Below, in pieces: positions 8,022-15,772 of a DNA stretch of 64,000 nucleotides. The DNA is taken from positions 124,001 to 188,000 of the forward strand of contig NZ_QPJW01000001.1 of assembly GCF_003337355.1 (NCBI RefSeq), written 5' to 3'. The notes under the pieces were generated by a model. The model did not search any database and was not told the origin of the DNA. It saw only the letters and a list, made by a program, of their open reading frames with translations. The DNA comes from Fontibacillus phaseoli (GTDB lineage: Bacteria; Bacillota; Bacilli; Paenibacillales; Paenibacillaceae). Within the stretch, counting starts at the first letter, position 1; each line of letters starts with the position of its first letter. The position numbers were made by a program, and so were the translations under genes.

Positions 8022-8219
8022 TTGAAGTTGGAATGGTTGTTCTGTCCTATTTGCCAAAGTGGAACGCGGATTCAGATGCGAGAAGATATGGATCTAAAAA
8101 ACTTCCCGTTGTTTTGTCCAAAGTGCAAGTAGAAAAGCCAAATCAATGTCAAACAACTAAATATGTCAGTTATCAAACCTGCCAATTTTTCGCGCAGTCG
8201 TGTGAATCATTCAAAATAA
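8022..8219 (+). pseudogene. Cys-rich KTR-domain protein with an in-frame amber stop
   Basis: From TTG at 8022 the frame reads LKLEWLFCPICQSGTRIQM, then REDMDLKNFPLFCPKCK, then TAG at 8130-8132, and continues in frame with KSQINVKQLNMSVIKPA to TAA at 8217-8219. This matches the small KTR family in both halves. The two CxxC pairs (CPIC, CPKC) suggest a zinc ribbon. Such genes are common near conjugative elements and antibiotic-response cassettes. The internal stop truncates it to 36 residues that still contain all four Cys, so a short product cannot be excluded. It sits right after the IS right end and before the two-component/ABC operon. Confidence 0.72.
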
Positions 8220-8379
8220 AATGTGACCATGCTTCTGAGTCCAGTTTAATCAGGTGTTCTATAACACGGGCGTAGTAGATGCGCAGGAACTTATGCTCCA
8301 ATGCCTCGACCCGCAAAGTCGCAGTATTTTCGTTCCCGGCACAATGTTCAGGATTGACAGCCGGATTGCTGGAGAAATC

Positions 8380-8433
8380 TTAAGGTAATGTTAAGGTTAA
8401 CCATGTTTAACTGAAAGGTAGGGCAACTATAAT
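8380..8433 (+). promoter_or_regulatory. Promoter with direct-repeat operator for the two-component/ABC operon
   Basis: TTAAGG occurs at 8380-8385 and 8391-8396, exactly 11 bp apart, the spacing expected for tandem binding of an OmpR-type response regulator. GTTAACC and GTTTAACTG variants follow. TATAAT at 8428-8433 forms the -10, with TTTAAC at 8406-8411 as a poor -35, as is usual for activator-dependent promoters. Autoregulation by the response regulator encoded at 8480 is inferred. Confidence 0.6.
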
Positions 8434-8479
8434 GAACTTACGGCTCGAAGGTATGATGAGTAAGAAGAGAGGTGAAACC

Positions 8480-9166
8480 ATGAGCAAAACTATTCTGATT
8501 GTAGATGACGAGAAGGAAATTCGTGAGCTTCTGCGGCTATATATAGAAAAGGACGGCTATTCCGTGATACAGGCTGAAAATGGATTGGAGGCGCTTAAAC
8601 AGGCTGCGTCCGCACGGATTGATTTGGCTGTCATCGACATTATGATGCCGGAGCTTGACGGCTATCAGCTTATCAAAGGTTTGAGAGAACTCAGCAATCT
8701 TCCCATTATTATCGTGAGCGCCAAAACGGAAAACCATGAGAAAATATTGGGGCTTGACCTTGGTGCGGACGATTATGTGACAAAGCCTTTTGACCCTTTG
8801 GAGGTCATAGCCCGAATCAAAGCTCAATTACGCCGCTATGACGGAGGTACGGCGGATTTCGAAGCGGCTTTGCTGACGGCAGGCGAACTGTGTATGGATG
8901 TTTCCGCTTGCACGCTTAGCTTTGGCAGCGGGACAATCCCTCTTACCGCCACGGAATTTAACATGATGAAACTGTTTATGCAAAGCCCCGGACGTGTATA
9001 CACCAAACAGCAGATTTATGAAGCTGCATGGCAGGAGGCAGCCGTCGTGGACGACAATACGGTGATGGTCGCCATCAGCAAGCTGCGCGGCAAACTTCCA
9101 GGTGACGGTACGGTATCCATCGGAACCGTCCGGGGATTAGGGTATCGTCTGGAGGTGCGTACATGA
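8480..9166 (+). CDS. OmpR/VanR-type response regulator
   Basis: A 228-residue response regulator. The receiver domain (residues 1-115) has the acidic pair D9-D10, phospho-acceptor D53 in AVIDIMMPELDG and K102 in TKPF. The C-terminal winged helix (about 130-228) has the typical LTATEFNMMKLFMQSPGRVY and TVRGLGYRL segments. The start at 8480 is preferred over 8432 because AGAGGTGA stands 5-8 nt upstream of it. Its stop overlaps the kinase ATG (ATGA at 9163-9166), so the two are translationally coupled. With the kinase and ABC genes it forms a sensing/efflux module of the kind that answers cell-wall-active peptides. Confidence 0.93.
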   Translation: MSKTILIVDDEKEIRELLRLYIEKDGYSVIQAENGLEALKQAASARIDLAVIDIMMPELDGYQLIKGLRELSNLPIIIVSAKTENHEKILGLDLGADDYVTKPFDPLEVIARIKAQLRRYDGGTADFEAALLTAGELCMDVSACTLSFGSGTIPLTATEFNMMKLFMQSPGRVYTKQQIYEAAWQEAAVVDDNTVMVAISKLRGKLPGDGTVSIGTVRGLGYRLEVRT

Positions 9167-10305
9167 AGAAAAAGCGTAGTTTCAAAAGAGTCATCATGCG
9201 CAGATTCATAGGCTATACCATCGGAATTGCACTGACGCTTCTGGTATTGGAGTTTTTATTCAGTCTGTTTACATTGAATAACGGGATGAACTTCTCGGAA
9301 CTGGCGTCTTCCCCTCTGGCTGAGGGAACGGAAACCCTTCAAATCACGCTTTCAGTTTTCTGGAATCTTATCACAGTTGCGATATATTTTATAGGGATTG
9401 TCCTTTTTGGGCGCGGAATCAACAGGAAAATCATGGATCCTGTACAGAAAATGGATGAAGGTTTCAAGGAGGTTACGGCCGGTCATTTGGACACTACGCT
9501 GAACTTTGAAACAGAAACGGAATTTGGGGAAATGCGGGATGCCTTCAATTTTATGGTACGAAAGCTGAAAGACTCCGAAGAAAAGCGAATGACAATGGAA
9601 AATGAGAGAATGCGGCTTTTCTCGCACATTGCCCATGACTTGAAAACCCCCATGACAACGATTTCCGGATACGCGCAAGCCTTGGCAAGCGGTATGGTGG
9701 AGGAGCCGGACAAACAGCGGGAATACCATCTGGCGATTAAAGCGAAATCCGGGCAGATGAACCAATTGATTGACCAGTTGCTTTCCTATTCCAAGCTGGG
9801 TACGCCGCAATACCGGATGAATTTTGCGAAGGTTGACCTTGTAGAGCTGCTTCGCGTATCTTGCGCCACTTTGTTTGGTGAAATCGAAAGCAAGCTGATG
9901 AAATTGGAGCTGCGGTTGCCGGACAATCCAGTATTTTACATGGCGAATTTGTTGGAAACCAACCGTGCTATTGGAAATTTGCTGACAAACGCAATCCGCC
10001 ATAACCCGGTGGGCAGCCTATTGTCTGTGGAGCTGACGGATGAACCAGGCTGTATTAAGATACATATTGCCGATAACGGAGCGGCTATCCCGGAGGCCAT
10101 CGCCGGGAATCTGTTCGAGCCTTTTGTTTCCGGCAGTGATTCAAGAAGTACCAGTAGTGGAACAGGACTTGGGCTTGCCATTGTGAAAAAGGTGATGGAA
10201 CAGCATTCCGGTGAGGTTTTCGTATTGGACGCCCCCTCTCCTTATACAAAGATGTTTGTCCTGAGTTTTCCAAAAGTTTCAGGACACAGAAAGACGGAGG
10301 GGTGA
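9163..10305 (+). CDS. Membrane sensor histidine kinase
   Basis: A 380-residue kinase. A first membrane segment is at about residues 14-37, a short extracytoplasmic loop of some 25 residues follows, and a second membrane segment is at 62-83. HAMP covers about 80-135, the HisKA domain has phospho-acceptor H158 in SHIAHDLKTP, and the HATPase domain has the N box (LLTNAIRHN), G1 (ADNGAAIP) and G2 (SSGTGLGLAIVKK). The short outer loop argues for sensing within the membrane or through the ABC transporter rather than by a large ligand-binding domain. It pairs with the overlapping response regulator and with the permease and ATPase genes downstream. Confidence 0.92.
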   Translation: MKKKRSFKRVIMRRFIGYTIGIALTLLVLEFLFSLFTLNNGMNFSELASSPLAEGTETLQITLSVFWNLITVAIYFIGIVLFGRGINRKIMDPVQKMDEGFKEVTAGHLDTTLNFETETEFGEMRDAFNFMVRKLKDSEEKRMTMENERMRLFSHIAHDLKTPMTTISGYAQALASGMVEEPDKQREYHLAIKAKSGQMNQLIDQLLSYSKLGTPQYRMNFAKVDLVELLRVSCATLFGEIESKLMKLELRLPDNPVFYMANLLETNRAIGNLLTNAIRHNPVGSLLSVELTDEPGCIKIHIADNGAAIPEAIAGNLFEPFVSGSDSRSTSSGTGLGLAIVKKVMEQHSGEVFVLDAPSPYTKMFVLSFPKVSGHRKTEG

Positions 10306-10307
10306 AT

Positions 10308-12638
10308 ATGTATCAAAAAATTATTAAAAACGATATACGCAAAAGTAAGCTGATTACCGCGACGATTACGGCGTTTATCCTCGTTGCCGCCATGTTGACC
10401 GCTTTGGGCGCATCGCTGACAGTAAATCTGTTCGGCGCTATTGACAATATGCTTCATTCGGCAAAGTCGCCCCATTTTATGCAGATGCACACAGGCGACG
10501 TAGATCTGGAACAGTTGCGGAGCTTCGCGGACGCTAATGAGAACGTAGAGGGTTATCAGGTGTTGGAGTTCCTCAACATCGAGGGCGCGGACATTGTCAT
10601 CGGGGACGATTCCCTTGCTGGAAGCATACAGGACAACGGCCTTTCAGTGCAGGGCGAGAAATTCGACTTCCTGCTTAACTTAAACGGCGAAGTCGTCCGT
10701 CCCGCCGACGGCGAAATCTATGTCCCCATCTATTACATGCAGGAAGGAAACGCGGCACTTGGCGATACGGTGACAATCCACGGCATTTCCTTTACCGTCG
10801 CGGGGTTTTTACGGGATTCTATCATGAACGCGGCGATGGTAAGCTCCAAGCGGTTCCTTGTGAGCCAAGCGGATTTTGAAAGAGTCCGTGAGTTCGGACA
10901 GTTAGAAAACCTTATTGAGTTCCGGCTGGCAGAGGACGTTTCCTTCCCGGCTTTCGAGGCAACCTATCTCGACTCGGGGCTTCCTGCAAACGGCCCGCCC
11001 GCTATCACTTACACTCAAGTAAAGATGATAAACGGCATTACGGACGGCATCATGATTGCCGTGCTGGTGTTGATAGGCGTCCTTGTCATCATCGTGGCGT
11101 TTTTGTGCATCCGCTTTACACTACTGGCTAAAATCGAAGAGGATTATAAGGAAATAGGCGTACTGAAGGCCGTTGGGATGCGGGTATCGCAGATTAAAAA
11201 GCTCTACCTTGCGAAATACGGCGCTATCGCGGGGGTGGCCTGCGCGCTGGGCTTTCTGGCCTCCCTGCCGCTCCAAACGCCTTTCATGCAAAACATCCGC
11301 CTGTACATGGGCGAAAGCGGCAGCCCGTTACCCGGCTTGCTCTGCGGGCTTTTGGGGGCGACGGTAATCTGCGGGGGGGTCATGCTGTATGTGAACGGCG
11401 TGTTGCGGCGTTTCCGTAAAATATCCGCGGCACAGGCGGTGCGGTTCGGCGCGTCGCAGGAAAAATCGAAATCGGCCAGAATCTTCCGGCTGAGTAATAA
11501 CAGACTCTTTTCCCGGAATATCTTTCTTGGAATCAAGGATGTTCTTTCCCGGAAAAAGCTGTATGTCACCATGCTGATGGTGCTGATCATTTCCTCATTC
11601 ATTATGATTGTGCCGCAAAATATCAGCAGCACCATTTCTGCGGAAAGCTTCATCACCTACATGGGCATGGGAATTTCCGACGTTAATATCGGGGTGATGC
11701 GGACACAGGTGGAGGATGTTCTGGGGAAGGCGGCGGAAGTTGCCGACGTGCTGGCGGCGGATAAGAATGTTGAAAAGTATGCTTTGTTCACCGGCATGAT
11801 GTTAGACCGGAAAGCGGACGACGGAACGATGGAGAAGCTGCGGGTGGCATTTGGTGACTATTCCGCCTTTCCTATCACCTACTCCAAAGGCCGTGCGCCG
11901 CAGTCGGAATCAGAACTCGCTCTCTCCGTCCTCAATGCTAAAGACCTTGAAAAAACCGTTGGGGATGAAATCATTTTAATCGTTGACGGCGCGGAAAAGC
12001 ACCTGACGGTCTGTGGGATTTACTCTGATGTCACCAACGGCGGACGAACGGCACAGGCCATTTTTGAGGCAAATAGCAGAGATGTTTTGAGCGTCGGCAT
12101 GGCGGTCACGTTCCGTGACCGCCAGAGTGTAAAGGCGGCAATATCACAGTACAGGGAACAGTTCCCCTTTGCCAAGGTTACCGGCATCGATGAAAGCATT
12201 GGGCAGATGCTCGGCTCTATACGGGACGCCATCAAAATGGCTTCCGCCGTCGCTATCGGGGTAACCGTCCTACTCACACTACTGGTCACGGTGCTGTTTA
12301 TGAAAATGCTGGTGGCGAAAGACCGCTATCCCATCGCCATACTGAAATCAATGGGCTTCACCGGTGCGGACATTCGCGGGCAGTATCTTACGCGCTCCAT
12401 CACCGTGCTGGCGCTGGGCGTAATCATCGGCACAATTCTGGCAAACACGCTGGGAGAGCTTGTCGGCATGGCAATCGTTTCTTCCTTTGGCGCAACAAGC
12501 TTCCATTTTGCGGTAAACCCGTGGTTTGTCTACCTCGTTTCGCCTCTGCTGATTGCGGGTTGCGTCGTCGTCGCCACCATGCTGGGCGTTTCCGGCATCC
12601 AGGCATTAAAGATTTCCGAACATATCAAGGAGGCTTAA
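10308..12638 (+). CDS. FtsX-type ABC transporter permease
   Basis: A 776-residue permease with a membrane segment near the N-terminus (about 12-40), a large extracytoplasmic domain, an FtsX triplet of membrane segments (about 235-360), a second extracytoplasmic domain after a segment near 420-440, and a final FtsX triplet (about 650-770). This is the MacB/BceB-like family, whose members move or sense antibiotics, peptides or lipids at the membrane. The ATG at 10308 is taken because GGAGGGG stands upstream; a GTG at 10302 overlapping the kinase stop is also possible. It is followed 4 bp later by its ATPase. Confidence 0.88.
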   Translation: MYQKIIKNDIRKSKLITATITAFILVAAMLTALGASLTVNLFGAIDNMLHSAKSPHFMQMHTGDVDLEQLRSFADANENVEGYQVLEFLNIEGADIVIGDDSLAGSIQDNGLSVQGEKFDFLLNLNGEVVRPADGEIYVPIYYMQEGNAALGDTVTIHGISFTVAGFLRDSIMNAAMVSSKRFLVSQADFERVREFGQLENLIEFRLAEDVSFPAFEATYLDSGLPANGPPAITYTQVKMINGITDGIMIAVLVLIGVLVIIVAFLCIRFTLLAKIEEDYKEIGVLKAVGMRVSQIKKLYLAKYGAIAGVACALGFLASLPLQTPFMQNIRLYMGESGSPLPGLLCGLLGATVICGGVMLYVNGVLRRFRKISAAQAVRFGASQEKSKSARIFRLSNNRLFSRNIFLGIKDVLSRKKLYVTMLMVLIISSFIMIVPQNISSTISAESFITYMGMGISDVNIGVMRTQVEDVLGKAAEVADVLAADKNVEKYALFTGMMLDRKADDGTMEKLRVAFGDYSAFPITYSKGRAPQSESELALSVLNAKDLEKTVGDEIILIVDGAEKHLTVCGIYSDVTNGGRTAQAIFEANSRDVLSVGMAVTFRDRQSVKAAISQYREQFPFAKVTGIDESIGQMLGSIRDAIKMASAVAIGVTVLLTLLVTVLFMKMLVAKDRYPIAILKSMGFTGADIRGQYLTRSITVLALGVIIGTILANTLGELVGMAIVSSFGATSFHFAVNPWFVYLVSPLLIAGCVVVATMLGVSGIQALKISEHIKEA

Positions 12639-12642
12639 CATT

Positions 12643-13401
12643 ATGAATAGCATTATTACAGGTAAAAATATCGTGAAAACCTTTGGTAAGGGTAACGAGC
12701 AGGCCAAGGCGCTGAACGGAGTAAACGTGGAAATAGCAAAAGGCGAGTTTGTTGCCGTGATGGGGCCGTCCGGTTCGGGAAAATCCACACTGCTGTTCGC
12801 GCTCAGCGGCATGGACGAGATTACAGGCGGGTCGGTGAAATTTGGCGATGCCGAACTATCTAAACTCCGGGAAAACGCGCTTGCGGATGTTCGCCGGACA
12901 AAAATGGGCTTTGTCTTTCAGCAGCCCACTATGCTGAAAAACTTGAATCTTTTGGATAATATCATCCTCCCCGCCACGCATGAGGGCAAAAAGGATACAG
13001 CGAAACTCACGCAAAAGGCGAAAGCCCTGATGAAGAAAACGGGGATTGCCGGGCTTGAAAGCAGGGATACCACGGAGGTTTCGGGCGGCCAACTCCAGCG
13101 GGCAGGCATCTGTCGCGCCTTGATGAATGCGCCGGAGATTCTCTTTGCCGACGAGCCGACCGGCGCGCTCAACTCAAAATCGGCGGAGGAAATCATGGGG
13201 CTGCTGGTGGACATCAACAAAGAGGGCACAGCTATATTGCTTGTGACCCACGACGCGAAAGTAGCGGCCAGGGCTGACAGGGTTCTGTTTACGAAGGACG
13301 GGAATATCGTTTCCGAACTGCCGCTACAAAAGTTCAGCGGCAGGGATATGGAGGAGAGAGGGGAAAAGGTACTCGCTGAGATGGCGGCTGTGGGTATTTA
13401 G
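12643..13401 (+). CDS. ABC transporter ATP-binding protein (MacB/LolD type)
   Basis: A 252-residue ATPase with Walker A GPSGSGKST (residues 41-49), Q-loop VFQQPTMLKNLNL, signature VSGGQLQRAGICRAL, Walker B ILFADEPTGAL and switch His in VTHDAKVA. These are the features of the MacB/LolD/BceA group that partners with FtsX-type permeases. The ribosome binding site AAGGAGG lies in the last codons of the permease gene. With the upstream regulator and kinase genes it completes a four-gene operon likely to give resistance to, or export of, an amphipathic compound. The substrate cannot be told from sequence. Confidence 0.93.
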   Translation: MNSIITGKNIVKTFGKGNEQAKALNGVNVEIAKGEFVAVMGPSGSGKSTLLFALSGMDEITGGSVKFGDAELSKLRENALADVRRTKMGFVFQQPTMLKNLNLLDNIILPATHEGKKDTAKLTQKAKALMKKTGIAGLESRDTTEVSGGQLQRAGICRALMNAPEILFADEPTGALNSKSAEEIMGLLVDINKEGTAILLVTHDAKVAARADRVLFTKDGNIVSELPLQKFSGRDMEERGEKVLAEMAAVGI

Positions 13402-13830
13402 GTGCGATTTAAAATTGCAAATAGCCATAGGCGGCGCGGAAAACCTCTGAACTTTATTGCTTATGCCTTGCGAAAACGATGAACACGGAGCGCGTAACCG
13501 TGCCTTCTTTGGGCGAAAGTCCGAACTTGGACAATGCATGTATAAATTAGTGAGTGTGAGGTGGTGAGAGATAAACACAACTTTCCTGAAGAATATGGTA
13601 ATTGTTCTGGTAGGTTATTTAGGCCGTTCTCCGCCTTTCTCCATTCATCAACCTGTCAATCCGGCGAAGCAATTCGCCACATGATGAATGGAGGAAGTAT
13701 AATGGACAAGCCATTAGTTAGTTACTCCAGAAAAAGTCACGACAATTGTCTGGAAAACAGGAAAGGAATACAGAGGTGCTTGAATTCCTTGGAAGTAAGA
13801 ATTCGCCAAGCATCTTCTTCTTGGATTAAG
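13402..13830. other. 429-bp intergenic region with a two-level inverted repeat
   Basis: CTCCATTCATCA (13639-13650) pairs perfectly with TGATGAATGGAG (13682-13693), and inside the loop GGCGAA (13663-13668) pairs with TTCGCC (13673-13678). An ATG with GGAGGAAG before it follows at 13702, but the frame only runs on into antisense of the GntR gene and has no recognisable domain. There is no T-run, so a simple terminator is unlikely. The rest of the gap shows nothing I can name. Confidence 0.55.
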
Positions 13831-14484
13831 CTATTTTTTGATATACTCCGAGAACTTTTCGAGAAATTCCAAAGAATTGATGTCCTCCCTCAGATGATGG
13901 TGCACCAAGTCGTCGATTTTCGCCGTTTCTTTATTCGCCATGTATTCCAGCATGCGTTGGTGCTCATTCCAAATTTGCAACAGCTTTCCTTTTTCCAACA
14001 TGTGCAATTTTCGATATCTGACGTAGTGAACATTGGATTGCTGGATCAAATTCCACAAAAACTCGCGCCCCGCCAATCTGTACACTGTGCAGTGAAATTG
14101 GTCATCAAGGCCGAGAAAAGCATCCGCGGCATTTTCCTCCCTGATGGCGGCCTTCTGCGCGTCCAAAATTTCCTTTAGTTCCTGCATCTCTTTCAGCGAA
14201 AGCTGGGAGGCCAGGTCTTTCATAATTTCCTTCTCCAGCGTGCTTCTCATATAAATCATTTGCTCGACGGAATCCAAATCGATATGCGAAACGAAATTTC
14301 CTTTTTTGGGATAGACATCGATATAAGACTCAAGAGACAGCTGCTTCAGCACGTCGCGCAAAGGCGTCCTTGAAAGCTGAAAACGTTCGGACAAGGCGGT
14401 CTCGCTCAATATCGTACCGGGCTTTAATTTTAGCGTCAAAATATCGCTTTTGAGCAGATTCATGATTTCTTCTTTCGTAAACAT
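13831..14484 (-). CDS. GntR/FadR-family regulator, probable uxu repressor
   Basis: A 217-residue regulator with an N-terminal winged helix (residues 5-65, ILSETALSERFQLSRTPLRDV being the recognition part) and a C-terminal all-helical FCD domain (about 75-205) with the metal/ligand-binding acidic and His residues (for example D127, H131, H176 region). FCD regulators of this size usually sense uronates or related acids. It is divergent from uxuA and a perfect 18-bp palindrome sits at the predicted uxuA transcription start, so repression of uxuA-uxuB relieved by a hexuronate intermediate is the likely role. The ligand is inferred, not shown. Confidence 0.87.
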   Translation of the reverse strand: MFTKEEIMNLLKSDILTLKLKPGTILSETALSERFQLSRTPLRDVLKQLSLESYIDVYPKKGNFVSHIDLDSVEQMIYMRSTLEKEIMKDLASQLSLKEMQELKEILDAQKAAIREENAADAFLGLDDQFHCTVYRLAGREFLWNLIQQSNVHYVRYRKLHMLEKGKLLQIWNEHQRMLEYMANKETAKIDDLVHHHLREDINSLEFLEKFSEYIKK

Positions 14485-14514
14485 TCCATTCCTACTTTCG
14501 TTTGAAATATCTAT

Positions 14515-14655
14515 TACTAGTATACAACTGCTTTGAGCGAGTTCAAATCCTTTGTAATTAAATTCACTTAAAAACCCGAGAAAGAACTCTGTTTTATACG
14601 ATTGACAAATATATTTCCCTAATTTATGATCAAGAAAAATCTTGTATACAAGATT
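14515..14655 (+). promoter_or_regulatory. uxuA promoter with palindromic GntR operator
   Basis: TTGACA (14602-14607) and TATGAT (14625-14630) are spaced by 17 bp. AATCTTGTATACAAGATT at 14638-14655 is a perfect 18-bp palindrome lying on the expected start point. A related site, GTTGTATACTAG on the opposite strand (about 14517-14528), lies near the start of the GntR gene. The shared core TTGTATAC resembles E. coli UxuR/ExuR sites in form. One regulator binding both, repressing uxuAB and itself, is the simplest reading. Confidence 0.75.
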
Positions 14656-14686
14656 GATGCGTTAACATCTTGAGGAGGGCTTCGTT

Positions 14687-15772
14687 ATGAATATGACTTG
14701 GAGATGGTATGGGGAGGGGAACGACAATATCACGCTCGATCATATCCGGCAAATTCCGGGGGTGATGGGTATTGTCTGGTCTCTGCATGATAAGGTCGCC
14801 GGAGAAGTGTGGGAAATGGAGCGGATTCAGGAGGTTGCCGATCAAATTACAAGCAAAGGTTTCAGCACGGCGGTTGTGGAAAGCGTCAATGTTCATGATG
14901 ACATCAAAATCGGCCTGCCGTCCCGCGATAAATACATCGATATTTACATCGACACGATCCGGAAGTTGGCCAAAGTAGGCGTTAAAGTAATTTGCTATAA
15001 CTTTATGCCCATTTTTGACTGGACTAGAACGGAGCTTTATAAGGTGTTGCCTGACGGGTCTAACGCTCTATTTTATGAAAAGGCTGCCATCAATGACGAT
15101 CCTCGCAAAATGGTTGACAAAATCCTCAAAGGTGCCGGAAACTTTACGATGCCGGGCTGGGAACCGGAGCGGCTGGCGAAGCTGGACGAACTGTTTGCGG
15201 CCTATGCTGAAGTCACCGAAGAGAAGCTGTTTGAGAACTTAAAGTATTTCCTTGAGCGTATCATACCTGTATGTGAAGAGGTTGACATCAAGATGGCCAT
15301 CCATCCGGACGATCCGGCTTGGCCGATCTTCGGACTGCCGCGGATCATCCGCAGCCGAGATACGATTCGCCGCCTTCTTGACATGGTCGACAGTCCATAT
15401 AACGGCCTGACCTTCTGCACCGGCTCGTTAGGCACGAATCCGGAGAACGATTTGCCGGCCATGATTCGCGAATTCCACGACCGCATTTACTTTGCCCACA
15501 TCCGTAACGTGAAGGTGTTTGAAAACGGTGATTTCATCGAAGTGTCTCATCGCGGACAGGATGGCAACGTGGATGTGCCTGAAATCGTAAAAGCATACCA
15601 TGAAAATGGGTTCAAGGGATATGTCCGTCCGGATCACGGCAGACATTTGTGGGGTGAGGAGCAGAATTGCCGCCCAGGATATGGCTTGTATGACCGGGCC
15701 ATGGGAATCATGTATTTGCTCGGCGTCTGGGACAGCCTGGAAAATGCCAAGAATGCAAAGGAAGTGAATTAG
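14687..15772 (+). CDS. uxuA: Mannonate dehydratase
   Basis: A 361-residue member of the UxuA family, a metal-dependent TIM-barrel enzyme that dehydrates D-mannonate to 2-keto-3-deoxygluconate. The MTWRWYGEGNDNITLDHIRQ opening, the MAIHPDDPAWPIFGLPRI segment with metal-binding His and Asp, TFCTGSLG, and the RPDHGRHLWGE segment near the C-terminus are all characteristic. Length is normal. GGAGGG stands 8-9 nt before the ATG. The stop codon directly abuts the uxuB ATG, so the two are co-transcribed from the promoter at 14602. Confidence 0.95.
   Translation: MNMTWRWYGEGNDNITLDHIRQIPGVMGIVWSLHDKVAGEVWEMERIQEVADQITSKGFSTAVVESVNVHDDIKIGLPSRDKYIDIYIDTIRKLAKVGVKVICYNFMPIFDWTRTELYKVLPDGSNALFYEKAAINDDPRKMVDKILKGAGNFTMPGWEPERLAKLDELFAAYAEVTEEKLFENLKYFLERIIPVCEEVDIKMAIHPDDPAWPIFGLPRIIRSRDTIRRLLDMVDSPYNGLTFCTGSLGTNPENDLPAMIREFHDRIYFAHIRNVKVFENGDFIEVSHRGQDGNVDVPEIVKAYHENGFKGYVRPDHGRHLWGEEQNCRPGYGLYDRAMGIMYLLGVWDSLENAKNAKEVN

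Noticed and set aside
8260-8340. Possible minus-strand transposase tail (VEALEHKFLRIYYARVIEHL)
   Set aside because: Looks protein-like but is under 40 codons with no family I can name; not listed as a feature.
13561-14178. 205-codon plus-strand frame
   Set aside because: Second half is antisense of the GntR regulator; the first half has no recognisable domain, though the inverted repeat there was kept as an observation.
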